Source: Hyphomicrobiales bacterium
GTDB lineage: Bacteria; Pseudomonadota; Alphaproteobacteria; Rhizobiales; Beijerinckiaceae
Assembly (NCBI GenBank): GCA_900466745.1
Contig: UBNE01000030.1
Span: 1-64,000 of the forward strand
Direction: 5' to 3'
Length of the DNA stretch: 64,000 nt
In this document: positions 43,519-53,171 of the stretch, one piece after another
How the letters are laid out: each line of letters starts with the position of its first letter
Numbering within the stretch: the stretch's first letter is position 1
Notes under the pieces: model-generated
The model's input: the letters and a program-made list of their open reading frames with translations, nothing else
Database searches by the model: none
Told to the model about the DNA's origin: nothing
Program-made: the position numbers and the translations under genes

Positions 43519-44862
43519 TCAGGAAGCCTTGCGCAGCGCCTCCAGCGCCTTGCTCACCGCCGCCTCGGCCGAGCCGACCTGCAAGGCGATGTCGGCGGCC
43601 GCGACATTGGCCCGTTCCAGCGTCCGCTGCGTCATGTCGAGGCTGTCGTTGACGGCGTTGGCGCTGTCGATCGCCTCGTCCGAGCTCTGCACCACCGTCG
43701 AGGCGTCGCGGGCGATGCCGGCGGTGACGGTGCTCTGCACGCAGACCGCTTCCGAGATCGCCTCGGCGTCGAGGCGGATGGCGTCGACCGTGGCGGCGAT
43801 CGCGGCCGCGTGCACGGTGCAGGATTCGGCGCTCGCCGCCAGCTCGGCGATCTGGCCGGCGATCTCCTGCGTCGCGCCGGCGGTCTGGGTCGCGAGCGAC
43901 TTGACCTCGGAGGCGACGACGGAGAAGCCGCGCCCGGCCTCGCCGGCGCGCGCGGCCTCGATCGTGGCGTTGAGCGCCAGGAGATTGGTCTGAGCGGCGA
44001 TGTCGGCGATCATGCCGACGACCCTGCCGATGCTGTCGGTGGCCTGGCGCAGCCGCAGGATGGCGTCGTTCATCTGGGCGGTGTCCTGCACGGCCTGCTG
44101 GGTCACCGTCAGGCTCTGCGCGGCGCGCTGGCCGATATCGGCGAGATTGGCCGAGATTTCCTCCGTGGCCGCCGCCGTCTGGAGCGACTTCTCGCGGACG
44201 ACGACCGAGGCGCGGGCGACCTTGCCGACCGTGTCCTTGATGAAGGCGGTGGCGCGGCCGGTCTCGGCGGCGGTCGAGACGAACTGCTCGACGGCGCCGC
44301 TGATCGTGTCGTCGAGGCTGCCGATGCGGGATTTCAGCGTCGCCGCCGCCTCGTCGAGGGCGAGGCCGCGCAGCCGCGCATCGTCGGTTTCGGCGTCCTG
44401 GCTCAGCGTCATCGCGGTGTTGACGTCATAGGTCAGCATCCGCTCGATGATGAACAGGTCGGCGGCGAACTGGCGCGGCGTCAGCAGCGCGGTGCGGCGG
44501 CGCGCGAGGCAGATCTCCCGCAGCAGCGAGAAGGCGATGGAGGCCCGCGACCGGGCCCGCACATGCGTCCGGTGCTCGAGCGCGCAGAGCCGGTCCATCG
44601 AGGCGATGTAGGCGTCGTCGAAGGCGCCGGTGAAGAGCAGGCGGAAATGGTCCGCCGCGGCGGCGTGGATCGCGTCGGAATGGGGCGCGACGCTGGCCCG
44701 TAGCGCGGGATGGATGGCGAAGGCGCGCTCGAAATCCTCGGCGACGACGCGCGCGATGACGCGGTCGACGACAGGGCTGTAGAGCCGGAGGCGGCGGCGC
44801 TGGGGCTCGCCGAACCCGATCGCGCTCAGCCGTCGCTGGATCTGCTCCGTCATCAGGGGCAC
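43519..44862 (-). CDS. Soluble globin-coupled methyl-accepting chemotaxis protein
   Basis: The 447-aa protein has no transmembrane segment. Residues about 1-160 resemble a protoglobin sensor domain of the HemAT kind, with a candidate proximal heme histidine in [14 protein letters not shown] (H97 or H100). Residues about 190-445 form an MCP signalling domain with the hairpin tip [26 protein letters not shown]. It should sense O2 or a related gas and feed CheA/CheW. It lies inside the cox-like locus on the opposite strand. Globin assignment is from helix pattern and His context, so moderately sure. Confidence 0.82.
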   Translation of the reverse strand: MPLMTEQIQRRLSAIGFGEPQRRRLRLYSPVVDRVIARVVAEDFERAFAIHPALRASVAPHSDAIHAAAADHFRLLFTGAFDDAYIASMDRLCALEHRTHVRARSRASIAFSLLREICLARRRTALLTPRQFAADLFIIERMLTYDVNTAMTLSQDAETDDARLRGLALDEAAATLKSRIGSLDDTISGAVEQFVSTAAETGRATAFIKDTVGKVARASVVVREKSLQTAAATEEISANLADIGQRAAQSLTVTQQAVQDTAQMNDAILRLRQATDSIGRVVGMIADIAAQTNLLALNATIEAARAGEAGRGFSVVASEVKSLATQTAGATQEIAGQIAELAASAESCTVHAAAIAATVDAIRLDAEAISEAVCVQSTVTAGIARDASTVVQSSDEAIDSANAVNDSLDMTQRTLERANVAAADIALQVGSAEAAVSKALEALRKAS

Positions 44863-45183
44863 GGCGGTCCTCGTTCAGGGGGGGCCGCTCGCGCAGGCCA
44901 CGACGGGGCGATGATGCGCGGCGCGCCTTAAGATTTCGCCAATGCGGCAGGCCGGGCCCGGCGAAACGGGCTCCCGCCCGGAACAGGCCGAAAACGCCCG
45001 GAAAGGCCGCCTTTCGGCTGAAGCGGCGGCGCTTGACCCCGCAGAATCCCGGGTCCAAACTCCGTTTTGATCCATTCCAAGGAAAGGCTGCCCGAGGGGG
45101 CGGGCTTGGGCGGGAGGATCGGCGCCGGCAGCCGTGAACGGTCACGGACGGCGCATCAGAGACGGGTCACAGGAGATGTGCTC
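44863..45183. other. 321-bp divergent intergenic region upstream of coxS
   Basis: It separates the globin-coupled receptor (-) from coxS (+) and must hold both promoters. TTGACC-type hexamers occur near 45032, but I find no convincing -10 partner, dyad or riboswitch-like structure. Confidence 0.45.
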
Positions 45184-45684
45184 ATGACCACTGTTTCGCT
45201 GACGGTGAACGGCAGGGCCGTCACCGCCGCTATCGACCCGCGCACCCTTCTGGTGCAGTTCCTGCGCGAAAACCTGCGATTGACCGGGACCCATGTCGGC
45301 TGCGACACCAGTCAGTGCGGCGCCTGCGTCGTGCATCTCGACGGCAAGGCCGTGAAGTCCTGCACCACGCTCGCCGTGGCGGTCGACGGCTCCAGCGTCA
45401 CCACGATCGAGGGGCTGGCGTCCGGCGATGCGCTGCATCCGATGCAGGAGGCCTTCCGCGAGCATCACGGCCTGCAATGCGGCTTCTGCACGCCGGGCAT
45501 GATCATGTCCGCCGTCGACATGGTGAACCGCCGCGGCCACCATCTCGACGAGAAGACGATCCGCGAGGACCTCGACGGCAATATCTGCCGCTGCACCGGC
45601 TATCACAATATCGTCAAGGCGATCGCCGCCGGCGCCGAGGCCATGGGCAGGGCCGGCGCGCCGCTGCGCCAGGCCGCCGAGTAA
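45184..45684 (+). CDS. coxS: Molybdenum hydroxylase small subunit, two [2Fe-2S] clusters (CoxS-like)
   Basis: The ATG at 45184 (AGGAG ribosome site) gives 166 aa. The plant-type [2Fe-2S] site is C40, C45, C48, C60 ([17 protein letters not shown]...SC). The second cluster uses C99, C102, C135, C137 ([10 protein letters not shown] and [11 protein letters not shown]). The protein transfers electrons from the molybdenum site in CoxL to FAD in CoxM. CoxL follows after 78 bp. This is a complete member of the CODH/xanthine oxidase family; the substrate is set by CoxL. Confidence 0.94.
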   Translation: MTTVSLTVNGRAVTAAIDPRTLLVQFLRENLRLTGTHVGCDTSQCGACVVHLDGKAVKSCTTLAVAVDGSSVTTIEGLASGDALHPMQEAFREHHGLQCGFCTPGMIMSAVDMVNRRGHHLDEKTIREDLDGNICRCTGYHNIVKAIAAGAEAMGRAGAPLRQAAE

Positions 45685-45762
45685 AGCGCCCGCGCTCCGT
45701 CATCCGTGATGCGTTCCAGGCAGTGAGGCGTCCGGCAGAGGCGCGTGCGAGGAGGGAACACC

Positions 45763-48126
45763 ATGTCCGCCACCGGAATCGGCGCCGCAGTCCGCCGCAA
45801 GGAAGACCACCGCTTCATCACCGGCCAGGGCCGCTACACCGACGACATCAACCGGCCGGGCCAGGTCCATGCCTATTTCCTGCGCTCGCCGCATGCGCAT
45901 GCGATCATCAAGGCGATCGACACCGAGGCCGCCGCCGGCATGCCGGGCGTCATCGGCATCTTCACCGGCGCCGACCTCGCCGCCGACAAGATCGGCGGGC
46001 TGATCTGCGGCTGGATGATCCACAACAAGGACGGCACGCCGATGCGCGCCGGGCCGCATCCGGCGCTGGCCCAGGGCAAGGTGCGCTATGTCGGCGACCA
46101 TGTCGCCGTGGTGGTGGCCGAGACGCTGGCCGAGGCGAAGGACGCCGCCGAAGCGATCGCCGTCGACTACGAGGAGCTGCCGGCCGTGGTCGATACGGGC
46201 ACGGCGGCCGGCGCGAAGACCGTGATCCATGACGAGGCGCCGGACAACACCGTGTTCAACTGGCATCTCGGCGACAGGGAGGCGGTCGAGAAAGCCTTCC
46301 GGGCGGCCAGCCATGTGACGAAGCTCGACCTCGTCAACAACCGGCTCGTTCCCAATGCGATGGAGCCGCGGGCGGCGGTCGGCGACTACGACGCCGGCGA
46401 GGGCGTCTTCACGCTCTACACCACCAGCCAGAACCCGCATGTGGCGCGGCTCGTGCTCTCCGCCTTCATCGGCATCGCGCCGGAGAACAAGCTGAGGGTG
46501 ATCGCGCCGGATGTCGGCGGCGGCTTCGGCTCCAAGATCTTCATCTATGCCGAGGAGACGGTCTGCGTCTGGGCGGCGAAGAAGGTCGGGCGGCCGGTGA
46601 AATGGACGGCCGACCGGACGGAGGCCTTCCTCTCCGACGCGCATGGCCGCGACCACGTCACCCATGCCGAGCTCGCGACCGATGCCGAGGGCAGGATCCT
46701 CGGCATGCGGGTCAAGACGACCGCCAATCTCGGCGCCTATCTCTCGACCTTCTCGTCCTCGGTGCCGACCTATCTCTACGCGCCGCTGCTCTCGGGCCAG
46801 TACGACATCCCGGCGATCTATTGCGAGGTCGACGCGGTCTATACCAACACCGCTCCCGTCGACGCCTATCGCGGCGCCGGGCGGCCGGAGGCGACCTTCG
46901 TGGTCGAGCGCCTGATCGAGGTCACGGCCCGCCAGCTCGGCAAGGACCCGGCCAGGTTCCGGATGCAGAACTACATCAGGAGGTTCCCGCACCAGACGCC
47001 GGTCATCATGATGTACGACACCGGCAATTACGGCGCCTCGCTGAAGAAGGCGCTGGAGATGATCGACTACAAGGGGCTCGGCAAGCGCAAGCGCGACTCC
47101 GCGCGGGCCGGCAAGCTGCGCGGCATCGGCTTCTCCTCCTATATTGAGGCCTGCGGCATCGCGCCTTCGGCCGCGGTCGGCTCGCTCGGCGCGGGCGTGG
47201 GCCTGTGGGAATCGGCCGAGGTCCGGGTCAATCCGATCGGCACGGTCGAGGTGCTGACCGGCTCGCACAGCCACGGCCAGGGCCATGAGACGACCTTCGC
47301 CCAGCTCGTCTCGGACCGGCTCGGCATCTCGATCGACAACGTCTCGATCATCCATGGCGACACCGACAAGGTGCAGATGGGCATGGGCACCTATGGCTCG
47401 CGTTCCGGCGCGGTCGGCATGTCGGCGATCTTCAAGGCGCTCGACAAGGTGATCGCCAAGGGCAAGAAGGTCGCCGCCCATGTGCTGGAGGCCGACGAGG
47501 CCGATATCGACTTCGCGGACGGGCATTTCGCGGTGAAGGGCACCGACCGCAAGCTCGATTTCGGCTCCTGCGCCCTGCAAGCCTATGTCGCGCACAAGTT
47601 CAACGGGCAGGAGCTGGAGCCGGGGCTGAAGGAGGGGGCGTTCTACGACCCGACCAACTTCACCTTCCCGGCCGGCGTCCATATCTGCGAGGTCGAGATT
47701 GACCCGCAGACCGGCGTGACGCGGATCGAGCGCTGGGCGGCGGTCGACGATTTCGGCAACGTCATCAACCCGATGATCGTCGAGGGGCAGGTCCATGGCG
47801 GCATCGCCCAGGGCGTCGGCCAAGCGCTGCTGGAGGGCGCCCGCTACAATGCCGACGGCCAGCTCGTGACCGCGAGCTTCATGGACTACACCATGCCGCG
47901 CGCCGACGACCTGCCGTCCTTCGATGTCGGCATGACGGTGACGCCCTGCCCGTCGAACCCGCTCGGCATCAAGGGCTGCGGCGAGGCCGGCGCCATCGCC
48001 TCGCCGCCCGCCGTGATCAACGCCATCACCGACGCGCTCGGCCATGAGGAGATCGCGATGCCGGCGACGCCGCAGGCGGTGTGGCGGGCGGCGCGGAAGA
48101 GCATGAACCGGATGGCAGCGGAGTAA
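45763..48126 (+). CDS. coxL: Molybdenum hydroxylase large subunit, form II CoxL-like
   Basis: The ATG at 45763 (GGAGGGA ribosome site) gives 787 aa, the usual CoxL length, with the aldehyde-oxidase a/b hammerhead at the N-terminus. Molybdopterin-binding motifs include [11 protein letters not shown] (about 250-260) and [14 protein letters not shown]. The catalytic Glu is in [12 protein letters not shown] near the C-terminus. The active-site loop is AYRGAGR (368-374). True CO dehydrogenases (form I) have AYxCSFR with the Cu-ligating Cys; form II proteins have AYRGAGR and mostly unproven substrates. It is therefore a CODH-family hydroxylase of unknown substrate. Confidence 0.93.
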   Translation: MSATGIGAAVRRKEDHRFITGQGRYTDDINRPGQVHAYFLRSPHAHAIIKAIDTEAAAGMPGVIGIFTGADLAADKIGGLICGWMIHNKDGTPMRAGPHPALAQGKVRYVGDHVAVVVAETLAEAKDAAEAIAVDYEELPAVVDTGTAAGAKTVIHDEAPDNTVFNWHLGDREAVEKAFRAASHVTKLDLVNNRLVPNAMEPRAAVGDYDAGEGVFTLYTTSQNPHVARLVLSAFIGIAPENKLRVIAPDVGGGFGSKIFIYAEETVCVWAAKKVGRPVKWTADRTEAFLSDAHGRDHVTHAELATDAEGRILGMRVKTTANLGAYLSTFSSSVPTYLYAPLLSGQYDIPAIYCEVDAVYTNTAPVDAYRGAGRPEATFVVERLIEVTARQLGKDPARFRMQNYIRRFPHQTPVIMMYDTGNYGASLKKALEMIDYKGLGKRKRDSARAGKLRGIGFSSYIEACGIAPSAAVGSLGAGVGLWESAEVRVNPIGTVEVLTGSHSHGQGHETTFAQLVSDRLGISIDNVSIIHGDTDKVQMGMGTYGSRSGAVGMSAIFKALDKVIAKGKKVAAHVLEADEADIDFADGHFAVKGTDRKLDFGSCALQAYVAHKFNGQELEPGLKEGAFYDPTNFTFPAGVHICEVEIDPQTGVTRIERWAAVDDFGNVINPMIVEGQVHGGIAQGVGQALLEGARYNADGQLVTASFMDYTMPRADDLPSFDVGMTVTPCPSNPLGIKGCGEAGAIASPPAVINAITDALGHEEIAMPATPQAVWRAARKSMNRMAAE

Positions 48127-48134
48127 CCCTCGCG

Positions 48135-48234
48135 GTCATCCCGGACAAGCTGCGAAGCAGCGCCGATCCGGGATCCATGCCTGAACCGTTCCGGCATGGA
48201 TCCCGGCTCTCCGCTTCGCTCCGGCCGGGATGAC
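48135..48234. repeat. Palindromic element R7 between coxL and coxM
   Basis: A 100-bp block with inverted ends GTCATCCCGG (48135-48144) and CCGGGATGAC (48225-48234) contains an inner perfect 14-bp pair, CCGGGATCCATGCC (48168-48181) / GGCATGGATCCCGG (48193-48206). It sits inside the presumed cox operon, 8 bp after coxL and 23 bp before coxM. Confidence 0.8.
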
Positions 48235-48257
48235 GATGCGGATTTCAGCAAGGGATC

Positions 48258-49067
48258 ATGTCCATGTACGCCTTCACCTATCACAAGCCCACCAGCGCCC
48301 GGCAGGCGGCGACGCTGCTCGCCAAGAAGGAGGACGCCAAGCTTCTCGCCGGCGGCCATACTTTGCTGCCGACGATGAAGCAGCGCCTGGCCGCGCCTTC
48401 GGCGCTGGTCGATCTCGGGGCCTGCGCCGATCTCAAGGGCATCGCGGTCAAAGGCCGCAACGTCGTCATCGGCGCGATGACGACCCATGCCGAGGTCGCG
48501 GCCTCGCCCGAAGTGCAGGCCGCCATTCCGGCGCTGGCTTACCTCGCCGGCCATATCGGCGATCCGCATGTGCGCCATCGCGGCACGATCGGCGGCTCGG
48601 TCGCCAACAACGATCCGGCCGCGGATTATCCCGCCGCGCTGCTGGCGCTCGGCGCCACCGTCGTCACCAACAAGCGCAAGCTTTCCGCGGAAGAGTTCTT
48701 CACCGGGCTCTACGAGACGGCGCTCGACGAGGGCGAGATCGTCACGAGGGTCTCGTTTCCGGTCGTGTCCAGGGCGGGCTACGCCAAGTTCCGCAACCCG
48801 GCCTCGCGCTACGCCATGGTCGGCGTCTTCGTCGCCAAGCGCGGCGGCGAGGTGCGCGTCGCGGTGACCGGGGCGGGCGAGGGCGGCGTCTTCCGCTGGC
48901 CCGAAGCGGAGGCTGCGCTGAAGGCGCGCTTCGCGGTGAAGTCGCTCGACGGGCTGAAGCACACGGCCGACGGCATCAACGGCGACATCCACGCGGACCC
49001 GGAATACCGCGCCCATCTGATCGGCGTCATGGCGAAACAGGCCGTGGCGCAGGCGACGGGGAAATAG
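48258..49067 (+). CDS. coxM: Molybdenum hydroxylase FAD-binding medium subunit (CoxM-like)
   Basis: The 269-aa protein (ATG 48258; ATG 48264 also possible) carries the two FAD pyrophosphate-binding motifs of the family: AGGHT (31-35, in LLAGGHTLLPTMKQRL) and TIGGSVANN (110-118, followed by DPAADYPAALLAL). The C-terminal CO_deh_flav_C region follows. It accepts electrons from CoxS. It is the third structural subunit; the order S-L-M differs from the M-S-L of classical cox operons. Confidence 0.94.
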   Translation: MSMYAFTYHKPTSARQAATLLAKKEDAKLLAGGHTLLPTMKQRLAAPSALVDLGACADLKGIAVKGRNVVIGAMTTHAEVAASPEVQAAIPALAYLAGHIGDPHVRHRGTIGGSVANNDPAADYPAALLALGATVVTNKRKLSAEEFFTGLYETALDEGEIVTRVSFPVVSRAGYAKFRNPASRYAMVGVFVAKRGGEVRVAVTGAGEGGVFRWPEAEAALKARFAVKSLDGLKHTADGINGDIHADPEYRAHLIGVMAKQAVAQATGK

Positions 49068-49094
49068 GGGCGTGGGACGGGTCTCGCCACCGGT

Positions 49095-49216
49095 GTCATC
49101 CCGGGGCGAGCGAAGCGAAGAGCCCTGGATCCGCGACCGTTGTCGGTGCTCGTCATCGGCTCTGTCGGCGGTTATGGATTCCGGGCTCGACCGCTCTGCG
49201 GTCGCCCCGGAATGAC
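49095..49216. repeat. Palindromic element R8 between coxM and the MoxR gene
   Basis: A 122-bp block has near-perfect inverted ends, GTCATCCCGGGGCGA and TCGCCCCGGAATGAC (one mismatch in 15). It fills most of the gap and its right end lies only 10 bp before the MoxR start codon. Confidence 0.8.
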
Positions 49217-49226
49217 GCGAGTTTCC

Positions 49227-50141
49227 ATGTCCCAGCCGCTGCCTGCCTCGATCGATGCCACGCTGTCGCTGCTGCAGCGCCAAGGCTATGTCGCCGACCG
49301 CGCGCTGGCGACGGTGCTGTTCCTGGCGCTGCGGATGAAGCGGCCGCTGCTGCTGGAGGGCGAGGCCGGCACCGGCAAGACCGAGATCGCCAAGGTGCTC
49401 TCGGCCGGGCTCGGGCGCCGGCTGATCCGTTTGCAATGCTATGAGGGGCTCGACCTCGCCTCCGCCGTCTATGAATGGAACTATGCCGGGCAGATGATGG
49501 CGATCCGGCTGGCGGAAGCCGGCGGGATCGCGGATGACCGCGACCGGCTGGAAGGCGATATCTTCTCGGAGAAATACTTGGTCAAGCGGCCGCTGCTGCA
49601 GGCGCTGGAGCCGCAGGAGGGCGGGGCGCCGATCCTGCTGATCGACGAGCTCGATCGCACCGACGAGGCCTTCGAGGCCTTCCTGCTCGAGGTGCTGGCC
49701 GATGCGCAGGTGACCATTCCGGAGTTCGGCACGGTCAGGGCGGCCGAGCCGCCGATCGTGATCCTGACCTCGAACCGCACCCGCGAGATCCATGACGCGC
49801 TGAAGCGGCGCTGCCTCTATCACTGGGTCGGCTATCCCGATGCGGCGCGCGAGCTCGCCATCCTCAAGGCGAAGGTGCCGGATGCGCCGATGAAGCTCTC
49901 GAAGCAGGTCGTCGCCTTCGTGCAGGCGATCCGCAAGGAGGAGCTGTTCAAGGCGCCGGGCGTGGCCGAGACGCTCGACTGGGCGACGGCGCTGGTCGAG
50001 CTCGACGCCGTCGCGCTCGACCCGGCGGTGGTCTCGGATACGCTGGGCGCGCTGCTGAAATACCAGGACGACATCCAGGTGATGCAGGGCTCGAAGGTGA
50101 AGGAATTGCTGGACCGGGCCAGGGCCGAGGCGCGGGCGTGA
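49227..50141 (+). CDS. coxD: MoxR-family AAA+ ATPase (CoxD-like maturation factor)
   Basis: The ATG at 49227 gives 304 aa. Walker A is GEAGTGKT (45-52), Walker B is ILLIDELDR (136-144), and sensor 1 is VILTSNRTREI. CoxD in A. carboxidovorans is a MoxR-type chaperone that matures the active site of the molybdenum enzyme with CoxE. Here it is directly followed by CoxE (13 bp). No good ribosome site precedes the ATG because repeat R8 ends just upstream. In-frame alternatives upstream lie within the repeat. Confidence 0.9.
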   Translation: MSQPLPASIDATLSLLQRQGYVADRALATVLFLALRMKRPLLLEGEAGTGKTEIAKVLSAGLGRRLIRLQCYEGLDLASAVYEWNYAGQMMAIRLAEAGGIADDRDRLEGDIFSEKYLVKRPLLQALEPQEGGAPILLIDELDRTDEAFEAFLLEVLADAQVTIPEFGTVRAAEPPIVILTSNRTREIHDALKRRCLYHWVGYPDAARELAILKAKVPDAPMKLSKQVVAFVQAIRKEELFKAPGVAETLDWATALVELDAVALDPAVVSDTLGALLKYQDDIQVMQGSKVKELLDRARAEARA

Positions 50142-50154
50142 CGAAAGCGCGCCG

Positions 50155-51354
50155 ATGACCGGCAAGCTCTCCGAGAACCTCGCCTATTTCGCCCGCGCCC
50201 TGCGCGCGGCCGGGCTGCCGGTCGGTCCCGGCGCGCTGGTCGAGGCGGTGGAGGCGCTCGGCGGCGGCGCGCTCGGCGGGCGCGACGACGTCTACTGGAC
50301 GCTGCACGCGATCTTCGTGAAGAAGCACGAGGATACGCCGGTCTACGACCAGGCCTTCCGCCTGTTCTGGCGGCGGCGGAACCTGATCGAGAAGATCATG
50401 GCGCAGATGTCGCCGGTCTCGCCCGGCGCGGAGCGCCCGCCGGAGAAGGCCGAGGCCGGAGCCCTGCGCGTGGCCGAGGCCTTCGCGCCGCCACCGCGCG
50501 AGGACGAGCCGCCGGTCGAGCTGACCGAGCTGACGGCGCGGCTCACCGTCTCCGATCGCGAGATGTTGAAGTCGCGCGATTTCGCGCAGATGAGCGCGGC
50601 CGAGATCGCCCGCGCGAAGCAGCTCATCGCCGAATTGCGGCTGCCGGACGACAGCGTGCCGATGCGGCGGTTCAGGCCCGTGGCGCAGGGGCGGTCGATC
50701 GACCTGCGCCGGACCTTGCGGCAGTCGCTCAGGGGCGGCGGCGGCTCGATCGACCTCGCCTTCCGGGAGCGGCGCGAGATGCATCCGCCGGTGGTCGCGC
50801 TGGTCGACATCTCCGGCTCGATGGCCGAGTATTCGCGCATCTTCCTGCATTTCCTGCACACGCTGACCGAGAGGCGCCGGCGGGTGCATTCCTTCGTCTT
50901 CGGCACGCGGCTGACCAACGTCACCCGGATGCTGAAGGCGCGCGACCCGGACGAGGCGCTGGCGCTCGCCGGCAAGGCGGCGCCGGACTGGGAAGGCGGC
51001 ACGCGCATCTCCGCGGCGCTGCACGCCTTCAACCGGGTCTGGTCGCGCCGGGTGCTCGCCGGCGGGGCGATCGTGCTGCTCTTCACCGACGGGCTGGAGC
51101 GGGAGCTCGACGACAGCCTCGCCTTCGAGATGGACCGGCTGCACCGCTCCTGCCGGCAACTGGTCTGGCTCAACCCGCTGCTGCGCTACGAGGCCTTCGC
51201 GGCGCGGGCCAGCGGCATCAGGGCGATGCTGCCGCATGTCGATTCCTTCCGGCCGATCCACAATCTCGCGGCGATGGCCGATCTCTGCGCCGCGCTGTCG
51301 CGGGATGCAGGACGGCAGGGCGATCCGCGCCAGTGGCTGAAACGCGCGGGTTGA
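50155..51354 (+). CDS. coxE: VWA-domain protein CoxE
   Basis: The 399-aa CoxE-family protein has an N-terminal region with KLSENLAYFARALRAAGLPVGPG, and a C-terminal von Willebrand A domain (about 210-390). Its MIDAS motif is DISGSM (218-223), and LLFTDGLERE supplies the later Asp. CoxE works with the MoxR ATPase CoxD in metal-site maturation. The order moxR-coxE with 13 bp spacing supports a functional pair. Confidence 0.92.
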   Translation: MTGKLSENLAYFARALRAAGLPVGPGALVEAVEALGGGALGGRDDVYWTLHAIFVKKHEDTPVYDQAFRLFWRRRNLIEKIMAQMSPVSPGAERPPEKAEAGALRVAEAFAPPPREDEPPVELTELTARLTVSDREMLKSRDFAQMSAAEIARAKQLIAELRLPDDSVPMRRFRPVAQGRSIDLRRTLRQSLRGGGGSIDLAFRERREMHPPVVALVDISGSMAEYSRIFLHFLHTLTERRRRVHSFVFGTRLTNVTRMLKARDPDEALALAGKAAPDWEGGTRISAALHAFNRVWSRRVLAGGAIVLLFTDGLERELDDSLAFEMDRLHRSCRQLVWLNPLLRYEAFAARASGIRAMLPHVDSFRPIHNLAAMADLCAALSRDAGRQGDPRQWLKRAG

Positions 51355-51372
51355 GGCATGATCTATGCCGCT

Positions 51373-51460
51373 GTCATCGCGAGGAGCGTCAGCGACGAAG
51401 CAACCCAGGAGGGCGTGGAGCTCTGCCGCCCAAGGACTGCTTTGCTGCGCTCGCAATGAC
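51373..51460. repeat. Palindromic element R9 between coxE and xdhC
   Basis: An 88-bp block with ends GTCATCGCGAGGAGCG and a right half ending CTGCGCTCGCAATGAC is the GTCATTGCGA subtype of the element. The left half holds GACGAAGCAACCCAGG and the right half ACTGCTTTGCTGCGCTCGC, which are imperfectly complementary. Confidence 0.7.
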
Positions 51461-51493
51461 GGGCATCATCCATCGCTGACGGGAGGCTCGACC

Positions 51494-51832
51494 ATGATCA
51501 GCACCGAAACCGATATCCTGCGCGCCGCCGAGGAATGGGCGGCTTCCGGCCGGGGCGTCGCCATCGCCACGGTGGTCGAGACCTGGGGCTCGGCGCCGCG
51601 CCCCGTCGGCTCGCATCTCGTCATCGACGGGGAGGGGAATTTCCTCGGCTCCGTCTCCGGCGGCTGCGTCGAGGGCGCGGTGGTGGCCGAGGCGGCCGAC
51701 GTCATCGCCGACGGCAGGCCGCGCACCCTGGAATTCGGCGTCGCCGACGAGGCCGCCTGGAAGGTCGGGCTCTCCTGCGGCGGCCGCATCAAGGTCTATG
51801 TCGAGCCCGTTCGCGCGGAGGCCGCACGGTAA
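51494..51832 (+). CDS. XdhC/CoxI N-terminal-domain protein
   Basis: The ATG at 51494 (GGGAGG ribosome site) gives 112 aa. It contains TVVETWGSAPRPVGSHLVID and GSVSGGCVEGAVV, the XdhC_CoxI domain hallmark. XdhC proteins bind the molybdenum cofactor and insert its sulfurated form into xanthine-oxidase-type enzymes. Only the N-terminal domain is here; the Rossmann-like C-terminal half is a separate gene about 0.6 kb downstream. A LysE-type exporter gene begins on the very next base after the stop. Confidence 0.9.
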   Translation: MISTETDILRAAEEWAASGRGVAIATVVETWGSAPRPVGSHLVIDGEGNFLGSVSGGCVEGAVVAEAADVIADGRPRTLEFGVADEAAWKVGLSCGGRIKVYVEPVRAEAAR

Positions 51833-52462
51833 ATGGCATCCTGGGAAACGCTTCTCGCCTTCGCCACGGTCACGATCCTCGTCGCCTATTTTCCGGGGCC
51901 GGCGCTGCTCTACACGGCCGCCCAGACGATCAGCCATGGCCGCAGGGCCGGGCTGATGGCGATGCTCGGCATCCATCTCGGCTGCTATCTGCACGTCTTC
52001 GCGGCGGCCTTCGGGCTCTCGGCCGTGTTCAAGCATGTGCCGGAGCTCTACATGGCGGTGAAGATCGCCGGGGCCGCCTATCTGGTCTGGATCGGCATCG
52101 GCATGATCCGCTCGCGCCTCGCCGCGGCCGGCCAGCCGTTGACGCCGCCGAAGACGGTGAAGCGGGCGCTGTTCGATTCCTTCGTGGTCGAGGTGCTCAA
52201 TCCCAAGGTCGCGCTGTTCTTCATCGCGCTCCTGCCGCAATTCGTCGATCCGGCCGGCGCGTTGCCGGTCTGGGCGCAGTTCCTGATCCTCGGCGTCGTG
52301 GTCAATTTCGCCTTCTCCTCGGCCGATCTGGTGACGGTGCTGGGCGCCTCGCTGGTGGTGGGCGCGATGAAGCGGACCCGGGCCGGCTTCGGCATCGCGC
52401 GCTGGATCGGCGGCTCGCTGATGATCGGGCTCGGCCTCAAGCTCGCGACGGACAGGGGCTGA
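51833..52462 (+). CDS. LysE/RhtB-family amino-acid exporter
   Basis: The 209-aa protein has six predicted transmembrane helices and the LysE-family N-terminal motif (FPGPALLYTAAQTISHGRRAG) with LNPKVALFFIALLPQFV in the middle. The family exports amino acids or small metabolites. Its ATG follows the stop of the XdhC N-domain gene without a gap, and the XdhC C-domain gene starts 4 bp later. It is thus buried in a cofactor-maturation operon, which is not its usual context. The exported compound is unknown. Confidence 0.9.
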   Translation: MASWETLLAFATVTILVAYFPGPALLYTAAQTISHGRRAGLMAMLGIHLGCYLHVFAAAFGLSAVFKHVPELYMAVKIAGAAYLVWIGIGMIRSRLAAAGQPLTPPKTVKRALFDSFVVEVLNPKVALFFIALLPQFVDPAGALPVWAQFLILGVVVNFAFSSADLVTVLGASLVVGAMKRTRAGFGIARWIGGSLMIGLGLKLATDRG

Positions 52463-52466
52463 AGCG

Positions 52467-53159
52467 ATGGATCTCGCCATTCTCTCGGCGCTGAATGCCG
52501 AGCGCGCGGCGCGCCGCGCGGCCGTGCTCGTCACCGAACTCGCCGGCGGCGCGCAGCGGCTGGTCCGGCAAGGCGAGATCGCGGCCGATCCGCTCGCCGC
52601 GCTGATCGAGGCGCAGTTGCGCACCGGGAAGAGCGGCAGCGTCGAGGCCGGGGGCGCATCCTATTTCCTCACCGTGCAGGCGCCGCATCCGCGCATCGTG
52701 GTGACCGGCGCCGTGCACATCTCGCAGGCGATGGCCCCGATGGCGCAGGCGCTCGACCTCGACCTCGTCGTCATCGACCCGCGCACGGCCTTCGCGACGC
52801 CGGAGCGCTTTCCCGGCGTGACGCTGCTGGCGGAATGGCCGGAGGAGGCGCTGCCGCGTCTCGGCCTCGACGGCTACACCGCCTTCGTCGCGCTGACGCA
52901 TGATCCGAAGATCGACGACCCCGGCCTCGCCGCGGCGCTGCGCTCCGACTGCTTCTATATCGGCGCGCTCGGCAGCCGGAAGACGCATGGCAAGCGGCTC
53001 GAGCGGCTGGCCGCGGCCGGCTTCGACGCCGGGGCGACCGGGCGCATCCATGCCCCGATCGGGCTCGACATCGGCGCTGTCTCGCCAGCCGAGATCGCGC
53101 TCGCTATCCTGGCCGAGATCGTGAGCAGCCTGCGCGGCCCACGCAGGAAGCCCGCCTGA
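52467..53159 (+). CDS. XdhC/CoxF Rossmann-domain protein
   Basis: The 230-aa protein has a short N-terminal part and a C-terminal XdhC Rossmann domain (about 85-225). Motifs are IVVTGAVHISQAM (normally IFGAGHVAQAL), VIDPRTAFATPERFPG, ALTHDPKIDDPGL and GALGSRKTHGKRLERL. Paired with the N-domain protein it would reconstitute a full XdhC. It handles molybdenum cofactor sulfuration or insertion for the CoxL-type subunit. It follows the exporter after 4 bp and precedes the MoeA/MobA-like fusion by 12 bp. Confidence 0.9.
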   Translation: MDLAILSALNAERAARRAAVLVTELAGGAQRLVRQGEIAADPLAALIEAQLRTGKSGSVEAGGASYFLTVQAPHPRIVVTGAVHISQAMAPMAQALDLDLVVIDPRTAFATPERFPGVTLLAEWPEEALPRLGLDGYTAFVALTHDPKIDDPGLAAALRSDCFYIGALGSRKTHGKRLERLAAAGFDAGATGRIHAPIGLDIGAVSPAEIALAILAEIVSSLRGPRRKPA

Positions 53160-53171
53160 AAGGCGCCCGTC

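Noticed and set aside
45700-48045. A 781-aa minus-strand frame opposite coxL
   Set aside because: It mirrors the codon structure of coxL and has no ribosome site or recognisable domain.
45763-48126. Calling the enzyme an aerobic carbon monoxide dehydrogenase
   Set aside because: The active-site loop is AYRGAGR and lacks the copper-binding cysteine of true CODH, so only family-level naming is justified.
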